A DNA stretch of 34,327 bases from Desulfobacteraceae bacterium (GTDB taxonomy: Bacteria; Desulfobacterota; Desulfobacteria; Desulfobacterales; Desulfobacteraceae): NCBI GenBank assembly GCA_003353855.1, contig PIVS01000009.1, forward strand, positions 1 to 34,327, read 5' to 3'. The translations under genes were made by a program, and so were the position numbers. Shown here in pieces: positions 6,542-14,297 of this stretch. The notes beneath the pieces were generated by a model. It saw nothing but the letters and a program-made list of their open reading frames with translations. It did no database searches and was not told the DNA's origin. Positions within the stretch are counted from its first letter, which is position 1. Every line of letters begins with the position of its first letter.

Positions 6542-8327
6542 ACAATCTGTCTAACACAATTTGACAAAAATCATCGATACCATTTTGTTGCTGATAGTGA
6601 TCAAATTTTGCTTTGAATTCAGCGAGTTGCTTGCCTTGTGCCATGCGTCTCAAAACCACCATCATTTCTTTTGGCTGTTTCACGGCAAAGGCAAAACCCA
6701 ATTGCTTCACATGCTCAGCCACTTCCTTTTCCTGGGGCAGGATACTGCGGCTTTCGTTAACAAGAATGCCTGTTTTCAAACTCAATGCTTGTTGGCAAAG
6801 CCCTGGTCCAGGTTTTGTTAATACGAAATCCGAAATATGCAATAAATATTGAATGTCCTCTGCCCACATGATAGGAACAATTTTAATAGATGACGATATT
6901 GCGATCCTTTGGACCTCTTCAAAAGAAGACCTATTGTTGTGGCACAGCACCAACACTTGATACGGAAGCGCTGAAGTCGCAATGGCCTTGATAAACGCCA
7001 TGTCGTTTTCGGATGCCGATGCCACCAAAAGCGTTAATAAATTTTCCTTCAGTTGCATGCTGTCATATAAGGTTTCTTTTGGAACATTGATATTTTCGGC
7101 TAAGAATTTTGGGTGATAGATGGGATAGCCCACTTCAATATTTTCTGTGCCCATTTTTTTAATCAAATAATCCGCATTTATTTGAGAGGGACAATACACG
7201 AGGTCGGCGGCAGTGTTTCCCCACTCTTTTAAACAATGACCAAACCAATCTGATACCGCCGTAATGAAGGGCACCTTGGGTGCCAATCGTTTAAATTCAC
7301 CCGCCAATGCCGAAACCATGCTATGCACCGAGATAATGAGTGCGGGATCATGCATACGCATAATTTTTTCCACCCTTGGCGCAAAAACCTGGGGAACAAG
7401 GTCCTGCCCTTCCTCAGTTTCGTTTAAAAAATCGTGCCAGAACACGTAGAGAGCAGGGTGATTTTGGCTCAAATAATTGTATAGCTTGGACCAAGCAGCA
7501 GACATAATCGACACGTCATCGGTGTTTTGAATGACAATGCGATATCCCTTTCCATCACTTAATAAGTCAGACAAAGCGTATTTGATGGCCTTTGCCGTGG
7601 CCGTGTGTCCACCACCAGTGGATGCAGTCAGGATAAGAACTACCTCTTTTTCAAATGACACCGCTGATTCGGGGCTGTCAATAATTGGCCATTTTTGGGC
7701 CTCAGCTTCCTGTTTTAACAGATCATCTGGATATGTGACCCTCGGATGCCCAACAACTGAGAGTAGAGCCAAATCGTCAATGGCGTCCGTATAAAAATAG
7801 GTGTCTTTTGGATCGATGCCTATTTTATCGCAATGACGTATTGCGTAAAGCAGTTTTGCCTTACCGCCCGTTATATGTGACGCAACACCTGTAAATTTCC
7901 CTGCTGTTTCGTATAGCCTAAGGCCAGCATATGCCTCAACCCCAACTTCCTCTGCGATCATTTTGACCAATGGTTCAGCTGAACAAGATAAAATAAGCAG
8001 CTGATCGCCTCTATCTTGATGAAAGCTCACGAGCTGTTTGATCTCTTTTCGGATACGAGAAAGTAGCGGTTTCTTTATAGCATCACAGAGTCGATTAAAA
8101 TCCTCTACTGACACGCCTTTAAGGCAACGGTACCCTACCAGAAAAAGCTCAGGCAAGGGATGTCCGGGCGATAAATGATGGATGAGTTTACTTTGAAAAG
8201 GCAAAAATTGCAGCTCTGTGTCGATCTTACGATGTTTGATTAATTCCTTAAACAGTTTCGACGATAAATCTATGTCAACAAGACAATGATCCAAATCGAA
8301 AATGGCTAGCTGTTTATTTTTCTTCAT
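6522..8327 (-). CDS. HAD-IB phosphatase fused to MGDG-synthase-type glycosyltransferase
   Basis: The 601-residue protein has two enzymes. Residues 1-215 form a HAD-IB (SerB/PSP-like) phosphatase: motif I LAIFDLDHCLVD, motif II LILSCSAEP, Lys in GGKAKLL and motif III DTYFYTDAIDD. Residues 225-600 form a GT28/MGDG synthase-like glycosyltransferase: VVLILTASTGGGHTATAKA at the start of the acceptor domain, LVYCPSQINADYLIKKMG in the middle, and donor-site LTKPGPGLCQQALSLKTG then PQEKEVAEH near the end. The start at 8327 has AAGGTGA five bases ahead. Family knowledge suggests transfer of a sugar from a nucleotide donor to diacylglycerol or a similar lipid; the phosphatase half could make the lipid acceptor by removing phosphate. 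The truncated acyltransferase follows directly. All visible catalytic motifs are kept. Confidence 0.8.
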   Translation of the reverse strand: MKKNKQLAIFDLDHCLVDIDLSSKLFKELIKHRKIDTELQFLPFQSKLIHHLSPGHPLPELFLVGYRCLKGVSVEDFNRLCDAIKKPLLSRIRKEIKQLVSFHQDRGDQLLILSCSAEPLVKMIAEEVGVEAYAGLRLYETAGKFTGVASHITGGKAKLLYAIRHCDKIGIDPKDTYFYTDAIDDLALLSVVGHPRVTYPDDLLKQEAEAQKWPIIDSPESAVSFEKEVVLILTASTGGGHTATAKAIKYALSDLLSDGKGYRIVIQNTDDVSIMSAAWSKLYNYLSQNHPALYVFWHDFLNETEEGQDLVPQVFAPRVEKIMRMHDPALIISVHSMVSALAGEFKRLAPKVPFITAVSDWFGHCLKEWGNTAADLVYCPSQINADYLIKKMGTENIEVGYPIYHPKFLAENINVPKETLYDSMQLKENLLTLLVASASENDMAFIKAIATSALPYQVLVLCHNNRSSFEEVQRIAISSSIKIVPIMWAEDIQYLLHISDFVLTKPGPGLCQQALSLKTGILVNESRSILPQEKEVAEHVKQLGFAFAVKQPKEMMVVLRRMAQGKQLAEFKAKFDHYQQQNGIDDFCQIVLDRLYGLSIK

Positions 8328-8335
8328 ATTTCACC

Positions 8336-8557
8336 TTATGTATAATATTGATGGAAACGCTTCACAATCTTACTATGCCTGCAATAGCATTCTTTTGCAA
8401 TGCCAAACCTCACATAGGATTGCAGGATTTCGCGTGCAACAACAATAGCTTGTGCCCTGTCCACTGAATATTTTGCTATAGTGGCCAACAATTCTGCTAT
8501 TTGCTGATATAAATGCCGGCCTTGGTTTTTTTCTAATTCGTTTAAACCGATTTTCAA
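8336..8557 (-). CDS. Small hypothetical protein upstream of the HAD-glycosyltransferase
   Basis: Seventy-three codons from a TTG at 8557, ending 8 bases before the next gene. The product looks helical and basic (QQIAELLATIAKYSVDRAQA). I recognise no family. There is no good ribosome site, and another frame (ATG at 8579, MMKFIKYFENRF) starts better but soon loses protein-like character, so a frameshifted remnant is equally possible. The truncated transposase on the opposite strand starts 47 bases away and may have removed its front. Confidence 0.3.
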   Translation of the reverse strand: MKIGLNELEKNQGRHLYQQIAELLATIAKYSVDRAQAIVVAREILQSYVRFGIAKECYCRHSKIVKRFHQYYT

Positions 8558-8604
8558 AATATTTAATAAATTTCATCATTTTAGAAATTTTCGAATATGT
8601 TATA

Positions 8605-8970
8605 ATGCCAAACCATATTCATATGATTTGCCCTGGAAGGGATAACCCGGTCAGCAATATTTTGAGGGAATTTAAATCATTTACATCGAAGGAACTTTAT
8701 AATACAATCAAGAACAATTCAGGAGAAAGTCGCCGGAAGTGGATGATTTCATCATTTAATGAAAACGGTAAGAAAAATAACCTGAATCGGGATTTCCAGG
8801 TATGGCAAAATTTTAATAGCCCGACAATGTTAACTTCAAATCATATCATTGATCAAAAAGTAAATTACATCAAAAAAAATCCGGTGAAAGCGGGATTTGT
8901 TTCTAAGCCAGAAGATTATTTGCACAGTAGTGCACATCCCGATAACCAGTTACAATTATCTTTACTTTAA
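8605..8970 (+). pseudogene. REP-associated tyrosine transposase (RAYT), N-terminally truncated
   Basis: Y1-type HUH transposases of the RAYT group carry Y-VIMPNH-H near the middle and NYI-NPV-AG-V--PEDY-SS near the end. Both are here: EYVIMPNHIHMI (the frame continues a few codons upstream of the ATG) and VNYIKKNPVKAGFVSKPEDY followed by LHSSA. The HxH metal pair is visible in NHIH. The N-terminal ~60 residues expected in the family are missing: upstream sequence is only FIILEIFEYVI and then stops. The gene is a remnant unless a partner supplies the rest. A short hairpin overlaps its stop codon. Confidence 0.7.
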
Positions 8971-8983
8971 GCGGGACGCTTAA
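8967..8983. repeat. Small hairpin at the end of the RAYT fragment
   Basis: TTAAGCG (8967-8973), loop GGA, CGCTTAA (8977-8983). The stem overlaps the transposase stop codon. It could be a REP-like end recognised by the RAYT or a weak terminator; no second copy was noticed nearby. Confidence 0.35.
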
Positions 8984-9197
8984 GGCCGTTACTTAGTTCT
9001 TCAAGTGGGCGGGAGCAGTATTTGGGAATGCCCTTCAAACAAACTTGATGGTTCAGAAAAATGCCTGGAATAAATTGAGTTTTCCGCTTAATACTGTAAA
9101 TTTCGTTTATTATCCCGCAATTTGCAGTTTTATGTTACAAACAAGAGCGTTATTCCGATTACGCTTGCATACTATGTTTATTATGCAGATATTTATA

Positions 9198-9216
9198 GCT
9201 TAACAATATGTTATGC
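9198..9216. other. Possible collapsed attC/cassette boundary
   Basis: GCTTAAC-AATAT-GTTATGC. The first part fits the attC R'' consensus RYYYAAC exactly and the last is one base off GTTRRRY. The 19 bases form an imperfect palindrome just upstream of the NTF2-like gene, where the left boundary of a cassette ending at the attC-like site at 9655-9717 would be expected. It could equally be a repressor operator; TTATGCAGA is also directly repeated at 9181 and 9211. Confidence 0.25.
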
Positions 9217-9250
9217 AGAAACAAAACATTAAACATAAGAAGGATTGATC

Positions 9251-9643
9251 ATGTTAAAAAGGGAATACGTAAGGGAATTATTTGAGAATCTAAAGACTGA
9301 CTCTTCTAAATTTTTTGACAAAGTTTCTGAAAATGTGCACTGGACTGTCATGGGAACTCATCCCCTGGCGGGGGAATATTTTAGTAAAGAGACTTTTATA
9401 AATAGTACTTTTAGGAGATTGAGCAAAATACTGAAAGAGGGAGCGCTTCTGGAAGTGAAAAATATTTTTTTAGATGAAAAGCATGCCATTGTGGAAATGA
9501 AATCAATTTCTACGGCAAACAATGGTAAGCCTTTTACTAATACATATTGTTGGATTGTGAAATTCGACAGCAAAATAATTACAGAAGTTACTGCATACGT
9601 TGATTCGGCAATTGTGCAACAAGTTGTTGACGAAAATGAATGA
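9251..9643 (+). CDS. NTF2-like / SnoaL-type small protein
   Basis: The ATG at 9251 is chosen over a TTG at 9245 because AAGGA lies six bases ahead. The 130-residue product is of the usual NTF2/SnoaL size: helical start (REYVRELFENLKTDSSKFFD), then VHWTVMGTHPLAGEYFSKET, the strand-turn typical of ketosteroid-isomerase-like cone folds, and paired strands AIVEMKSISTANNGKPFTN, YCWIVKFDSKIITEVTAYVD. Members bind small hydrophobic molecules or act as isomerases; no specific substrate can be read. It is followed 11 bases later by an attC-like structure, so it may be an integron gene cassette of a kind that often carries NTF2-like proteins. Confidence 0.75.
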   Translation: MLKREYVRELFENLKTDSSKFFDKVSENVHWTVMGTHPLAGEYFSKETFINSTFRRLSKILKEGALLEVKNIFLDEKHAIVEMKSISTANNGKPFTNTYCWIVKFDSKIITEVTAYVDSAIVQQVVDENE

Positions 9644-9654
9644 ATAAATTACTC

Positions 9655-9717
9655 GTATAACTAGTCATTGCACTGAACTGGCTGAACGCCAGTCGGTGAA
9701 TTCAATCGTTGGGATGC
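9655..9717 (+). other. attC-like recombination site (integron cassette)
   Basis: An imperfect palindrome about 60 bases long between two same-strand genes. Outer boxes are GTATAAC (9655-9661, near RYYYAAC) and GTTGGGA (9708-9714, near GTTRRRY). Inner boxes ATTG (9667-9670) and CAAT (9703-9706) pair. The central stem is ACTGGC (9677-9682) with GCCAGT (9688-9693) around loop TGAAC. Box order, spacing and an arm asymmetry near the central stem agree with the known attC layout. No integrase or attI is visible, so it would be an isolated cassette site. Confidence 0.55.
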
Positions 9718-9744
9718 ATAAGAAGAAATCAGAGGAGATCTAAT

Positions 9745-10581
9745 ATGCCAGAAGATAAATTCGGAGAAGATATCAACAGTGAACTCTTTACACAATGGGT
9801 TAAAGTTCTAGACACACAAGTAAAGTTGTTTTCTCCCAAAGAAGTCGCAATATTTGAACGCTTCGGCTTGGGCAATAACATCCATTGCTTACTCGACATT
9901 GGTTGTGGCGTTGGGGCATACACCCAAACACTTCGTAAAAGATACCCTGCAATGAAAGCCATTTGCACTGATATCAATGCCCAGTTTCTAACTGAATTCA
10001 AAAAACGCCTTGAAAACGATCCTGATCCATCCATTGAAATCCATCAATGGAACACGCTCGAAGAACCATCACCTGTGCCATTAAAATCGTGTAACGCAGC
10101 TGTTTTGAGGCTCATGCTTACTTTCTTCAATAACCCTTATGATGTCCTCAAAGTACTCAAAGAACAACTCTCTCCCGGCACACTGCTCTTCATTGTCGAA
10201 GAAGAAGACCGTTTGGCTTTCATCGAACCTGGTTTGCAGGCCTTTGACAAAATATTGGAAATCTGGAGAGCCGTACGCAAAGAATTAGATATTCCAAGCT
10301 TAGGGCGTCACATGCCAAACCTTATCAAGCAAGCTGGTCTTGAAGTTATTCATTCAGAACTTGTCGCACATTCGTCCTATGACGTCGGCCCTGCCGACTT
10401 ATTAGAATACTACATCACAACCCTGCGTTTGACACATCACTACATACCCAATTATGCCAGCCTGAAAGAAATAGAAGAAATCGAACAATCCCTCAGAAAC
10501 CATCTTGCCGAATTTGGTAAAGGATGCTTCTTTATCTATCCTCAAATCCTGACTATCGCGAGAGTCCCGGACGCACCCTGA
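9745..10581 (+). CDS. Class I SAM-dependent methyltransferase
   Basis: The start at 9745 has GGAG six to nine bases ahead. The frame also extends upstream into the attC-like site, which is unlikely to be translated. Residues ~47-62 read CLLDIGCGVGAYTQTLRKRY, the glycine-rich SAM loop; AICTDIN supplies the acidic residue that holds the ribose, and AAVLRLMLTFFNNPYDVLKV is the post-motif strand. At 278 residues it is a typical size for a small-molecule methyltransferase. The acceptor cannot be deduced. If the attC assignment is right, this is the next cassette or the first chromosomal gene behind one. It converges with the aldo/keto reductase, with 83 bases between stops and no clear terminator. 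Confidence 0.8.
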   Translation: MPEDKFGEDINSELFTQWVKVLDTQVKLFSPKEVAIFERFGLGNNIHCLLDIGCGVGAYTQTLRKRYPAMKAICTDINAQFLTEFKKRLENDPDPSIEIHQWNTLEEPSPVPLKSCNAAVLRLMLTFFNNPYDVLKVLKEQLSPGTLLFIVEEEDRLAFIEPGLQAFDKILEIWRAVRKELDIPSLGRHMPNLIKQAGLEVIHSELVAHSSYDVGPADLLEYYITTLRLTHHYIPNYASLKEIEEIEQSLRNHLAEFGKGCFFIYPQILTIARVPDAP

Positions 10582-10664
10582 CAAAAAAATATAGCCGACA
10601 GCTTAACTGTAATAGGTCAATTGCTTTTCTTTGTTCGTCTTGCTCCTTTATTTGCTTATGGATT

Positions 10665-11633
10665 TTATTTGGGAAAAATATTATCCAATTTTCTCAACAC
10701 GTCCGTAGACAGATCCAGGGAGAGGGCTTTAGCATTTTCCTGAACTTGCAGTGAATTCTTTGCCCCCACCAGGGTATAGATAAAGGAATGCCTCAGCGTC
10801 CAGGCAATAGCAAGTTGCGCACTGGTCACTCCGATTTTTTCAGCAATGGACCCAAGTCGGTTTGCCTTTTGGATATTGCCTTCAAAGTTGCCTGGGGAAA
10901 AGTAATTATTTGTAGGACTGTTCCCGCGCCTTCGCCAATCCTCGGAGCTGAATTCTTTTGATTGATATTTTCCACTTAACAAGCCGTAGGCCAATGTACC
11001 GTAGGATAAAAATTGTGTGTGTTCCTCCTTAAGATAATCGAAGAATTCCCCCTCGTATTCCCTGGAAAGCAGATTGTACTGGCCTTGAACAGCATCCAGG
11101 GGGCTGTCCCCTTCGATTTCCTTGATCCCGGCCAGGCTAAAATTGCTTACCCCGACAAAGCGTATTTTTCCCTGTTCTTTTAAATGATTCAAACTATCCA
11201 TGGTTTCTTGAACAGGCGTTACAGGATCCGGCCAATGAACCTGGTACAGATCGATATAATCGGTTCTCAGCCGGCGCAAGCTCCCTTCTACTTCCTTAAG
11301 CAGGGCTTTCCCCGATGTGTTTCGAATCATGGTCCTGGTACCGGAAGATGTTGTTTTCCAACTCATTCCAAACTTTGTGGCGATAAAAACATGGTCCCGG
11401 TCCCGGGATTTTAAAAATCGGCCGATGAGTTTTTCCGAATGGCCGTTGCCATAAACCGGTGCTGTGTCAATAAGACGAATACCCAGATGATAGGCGGTCT
11501 CCAATGCTTCAAGGGAATTGGAGTCGGACACTCCAGTGGTAAATTGACCGCCGATGGCCCAACCACCGAAGGCGATCCTTTTACAATTATGCCCGCTGAC
11601 CGTTATACCGAACATTTCAGCATGCCCCTTCAT
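10665..11633 (-). CDS. Aldo/keto reductase
   Basis: NAD(P)H-dependent carbonyl reductase of the AKR superfamily. The catalytic tetrad can be read: Asp and Tyr in RLIDTAPVYGNGHSEKLIG, Lys in FIATKFGMS, His in DLYQVHWPDP. The coenzyme-binding end is present (YTLVGAKNSLQVQENAKAL). ATG 11633 (MKGHAEMFG) is a reasonable start; ATG 11615 (MFGITVSG) has AAGGGG nine bases ahead and may be the true one. The open frame reaching 11714 runs through a HAD fragment in another frame and is not believed. It is the last gene of the minus-strand lipid/polyketide cluster and could reduce a carbonyl in the product or its sugar. Confidence 0.85.
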   Translation of the reverse strand: MKGHAEMFGITVSGHNCKRIAFGGWAIGGQFTTGVSDSNSLEALETAYHLGIRLIDTAPVYGNGHSEKLIGRFLKSRDRDHVFIATKFGMSWKTTSSGTRTMIRNTSGKALLKEVEGSLRRLRTDYIDLYQVHWPDPVTPVQETMDSLNHLKEQGKIRFVGVSNFSLAGIKEIEGDSPLDAVQGQYNLLSREYEGEFFDYLKEEHTQFLSYGTLAYGLLSGKYQSKEFSSEDWRRRGNSPTNNYFSPGNFEGNIQKANRLGSIAEKIGVTSAQLAIAWTLRHSFIYTLVGAKNSLQVQENAKALSLDLSTDVLRKLDNIFPK

Positions 11634-11653
11634 AAAAGTCCTGGATACACATG

Positions 11654-11830
11654 TCAGCCAATCGACTGAATATGTGGGTGGCTCCTCCTTGATATGGCTG
11701 AGCCGGGGGAACATAGGAAGCCGTCTGTATTGAGACCGGATTCGGACAAGACCTTTATCCAGGTATTAAAATTGATTTTCTCAGAGTCTATTAAGACTCC
11801 GTCACAGTCGAATAACAGGGTTGTCAGCAC
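11654..11830 (-). pseudogene. HAD-IA hydrolase, N-terminal fragment
   Basis: A GTG at 11830 with AAGGA about nine bases ahead opens a frame reading LTTLLFDCDGVLIDSEKINF then NTWIKVLSESGLNTDG. This is motif I (DCDGVLIDSE) and cap entry of beta-phosphoglucomutase-like HAD hydrolases (~210-220 residues). After about 38 residues the family match ends and the frame closes at 11654. The ribosome site overlaps the stop of the GT8 gene, so it once was translated within the cluster. The body of the gene was lost, probably when the aldo/keto reductase was joined on. Confidence 0.7.
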
Positions 11831-11837
11831 AGAATTA

Positions 11838-12647
11838 TTATCCTTGATTTACAGGAACAGGATTCGGTAGATTCTCAATGAAGCCCGTGGGGATTTCTCC
11901 TTTCTCGAAGAAGAGAGACCAGAGCTCAATGAGGTCTTTGAACAGCTCTTTTTTTTCATGAAACAGATCCCATGGCTTTTCATACTGAAAATGAATGATC
12001 TTAAGATTATTCCATACCCAGATTTCCGGAAGATTCATATACAGGTATTGCAAGGCATTGTAGATATAAGGAAGACCATGCCAATCCGGAAAATAGGTCT
12101 GAAGAAAGGTTTGGTCGGTCCTCTTGTAAAAGGAATCCGGATGATTCAAATTTTCGAGCATATTCTCATAAATTTTCCTTTCCGGCTTGAACACGAAAAC
12201 ACCGGCATTCATTCGATTGAGATCTTCCACGGCAGCATATAGATTGGGTGCCGCAGAAAAGACCGGAAACTTAAACAGGAGATCGGGATTCTTCAAGACC
12301 AGCGTATCCGTATCCAAAAAAACCATTTTATCGAATTCTTCAAGATTCCATATTTCGATTTTCGAAAAATTCTCCAGGGTATTGTGAAATGAGGGCTTGC
12401 TCCCCAGGAAAGGATTTTTATGAATGCTTTCGGTACAGTGGCGCTTCTGAAAATCCCCCGACAGCCTTGGCGGCGTAAGGAGGATAGTTCTTGCTCCGTG
12501 TCGTTGGATATCGTTGATTGCCGTGACATTATCCGTAAAACCCACCAAAAGTTGATATTCGGATTGAACAAAACGAAGCGATCGATATAGAGCGATTACA
12601 CCGGGCACATATTCATTATTCGTTACCACTGTAATATAAGCTTTCAT
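11838..12647 (-). CDS. Family 8-type glycosyltransferase
   Basis: GT-A fold, retaining, metal-dependent. The N-terminal strand AYITVVTNNEYVPGVIALYR and the DxD motif in KMVFLDTDTLVLKNPDLLF are diagnostic for GT8 (glycogenin/galactinol-synthase branch). NAGVFVFKP and DQTFLQTYF follow in family order, and IIHFQYEKPWD near the C-terminus supplies the late His. The start at 12647 is chosen for AAGGAG five bases ahead. At 269 residues it is full length and has no membrane segment. Within the cluster it is the only intact glycosyltransferase, so it may attach a sugar, perhaps the product of the neighbouring SqdB, to the polyketide lipid. The donor cannot be read from sequence. Confidence 0.85.
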   Translation of the reverse strand: MKAYITVVTNNEYVPGVIALYRSLRFVQSEYQLLVGFTDNVTAINDIQRHGARTILLTPPRLSGDFQKRHCTESIHKNPFLGSKPSFHNTLENFSKIEIWNLEEFDKMVFLDTDTLVLKNPDLLFKFPVFSAAPNLYAAVEDLNRMNAGVFVFKPERKIYENMLENLNHPDSFYKRTDQTFLQTYFPDWHGLPYIYNALQYLYMNLPEIWVWNNLKIIHFQYEKPWDLFHEKKELFKDLIELWSLFFEKGEIPTGFIENLPNPVPVNQG

Positions 12648-12677
12648 CTGCACTCCTTATTGTAAATCGATGGAAAG

Positions 12678-14297
12678 TCAATCGGTTGCTTTCACCGTCC
12701 CAAAGGCTCTATGATAAATCACGGGTGATCCGGTTTTAATGATCGTTTTGGACGATAGTTTTGCTTTGGCGATAATATTGGCCTTTGAATGAATAACGCA
12801 ATCTCTTCCGATATGGGTAAAATCGTTGATATACTCACCCGCAACTCCACCGGCCAGCATATGACCCGTGATCCTGACATTATCGTTGATAAGTGACCGA
12901 GCTCCGATGCTTACAAGATCCCAGTCGTTAATAACCTGTGTGTTGATGATGGCATCTTTCCCGATGCTGGCACCCAGAAGCCTGAAAATCTGATTCAAAA
13001 CCATAGTCCCTTTCCATTCTGCAAAGATATAGGACTGGCACATCCAGGTGTAGGGAATAAAAAATATATAATCTTTTTGTATGCCGGGATCCATTAGGGA
13101 GTTTTTACGAGGCCTGAATTTGAATTTTACAAGCCATTTTACAAGGATTAATTGAAATAAATAGGTGAACTTTGCAGTCCAGAAACCGATCACAAACGAC
13201 AATAGAAAGGGCATTTCCATACTGGCTCTCGTGAGTTGAACGGCGCTTAAGGTAAGAAAAAGAGTAAGGGAAAAGCACAGAACACGAAGCAGATGGAACA
13301 AAAAAAGCTTTAATTTGCTATTATGAAAAGCCGACTTCTTTTGAACTTCACGTTTGACAGCAGACCTGCCGTTGTAAAGGGAACCTTCCCGGATACTATA
13401 CTGCGGAGGGACGTATACAAATGGATAGGTGCCTGCGTCTTTCTCAATTTTAACGCCCCGGTCGATAAACGCCTCCAGGGAGATGAAACTGCCATGACCC
13501 ATGACAATGGGTTGATGCTGGATGTTTCCCTGTCTATCTTGAAAGCTTGTGTTTAATTGACATGTGCTGAAAAAGACCCCATCGCCGATGGTAACCCAAT
13601 CGACATGATGGATCAGATTGGTACCCGGTGTAATGGCACAATTTTTTCCCATTTTCAGTCCGCAGCATTTTAACCAAAAATAATAAATTTCACTGGCCCC
13701 GAATTGGATTAGCAGGTTGTCGGAGATGGAGAGAAGCTTGCTCACAAGATTTTTTTTAATATCGTAAAAATGATTCTTCGCGTATTTAACCTGCTTGGGT
13801 GTGAGCAGCCTTTTCAACACGGTGGTCAGCAAGGGAATGGTTATGAGGCTGATTGCGATACTCAAGAAGATCCTGCCGGTGTTCTCCACGGCAAAGGGCA
13901 TTAAGTATAGAATGAGATCACTTAAAAAAACAGCCAAATAAATAGCAAAAAGGAGAATATAGGGAACCAGAACAAACGCTGTTAAAAGGGATGAAATGAC
14001 AGACAGGAAGCGGCGAAAGGAGGAGATAGCCTCGAAAGGAGGATTGGAATCCTGCACGGCTTGGGTATGTAAAGGATGTAAAACACAATCGCCGGGTAAT
14101 CTTTGCCCCTGGGTCAGCAGGGAGTTGTTTCTCAAGGTTGAATTCGATTCGATTGTAATGGGTTGAATGACGAGGCCTTCATGGGTCAATTGTGATGGCT
14201 GGATCAAAGCGTTTTCCTCAATATGGACATTGTCATGAATCGTAATGCAGTCAAAATCATCCAGGGAAAGACTTTGTATGTCCACATTCTTACCCAT
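12678..14297 (-). CDS. Pls-type NRPS terminal domain, membrane and left-handed beta-helix part
   Basis: This is the C-terminal half of a protein normally continuous with the gene at 14290-16245: the membrane-plus-hexapeptide-repeat region called the NRPS terminal domain of unknown function, as in poly-lysine-synthetase-like proteins. Beta-helix repeats occur at the start (IDIQ/ITIHDNVHIEENALI type), in the middle (MGKNCAITPGTNLIHHVDWV, TIGDGVFFSTCQLN, IVMGHGSFISLEAFIDRGV) and at the end (IGKDAIINTQVINDW through THIGRDCVIHSKANI). Hydrophobic helices lie at about 93-160 and 335-390. The ATG overlaps the upstream stop by eight bases. Reading the same frame upstream of the ATG gives CLGVKMGKNV, the family's usual sequence, so the split is a frameshift in what was one gene. 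Confidence 0.75.
   Translation of the reverse strand: MGKNVDIQSLSLDDFDCITIHDNVHIEENALIQPSQLTHEGLVIQPITIESNSTLRNNSLLTQGQRLPGDCVLHPLHTQAVQDSNPPFEAISSFRRFLSVISSLLTAFVLVPYILLFAIYLAVFLSDLILYLMPFAVENTGRIFLSIAISLITIPLLTTVLKRLLTPKQVKYAKNHFYDIKKNLVSKLLSISDNLLIQFGASEIYYFWLKCCGLKMGKNCAITPGTNLIHHVDWVTIGDGVFFSTCQLNTSFQDRQGNIQHQPIVMGHGSFISLEAFIDRGVKIEKDAGTYPFVYVPPQYSIREGSLYNGRSAVKREVQKKSAFHNSKLKLFLFHLLRVLCFSLTLFLTLSAVQLTRASMEMPFLLSFVIGFWTAKFTYLFQLILVKWLVKFKFRPRKNSLMDPGIQKDYIFFIPYTWMCQSYIFAEWKGTMVLNQIFRLLGASIGKDAIINTQVINDWDLVSIGARSLINDNVRITGHMLAGGVAGEYINDFTHIGRDCVIHSKANIIAKAKLSSKTIIKTGSPVIYHRAFGTVKATD

Noticed and set aside
8990-9060. Second attC site after the RAYT fragment
   Set aside because: GGGC/GCCC and a few short pairings exist, but no RYYYAAC/GTTRRRY boxes in the right spacing could be found.
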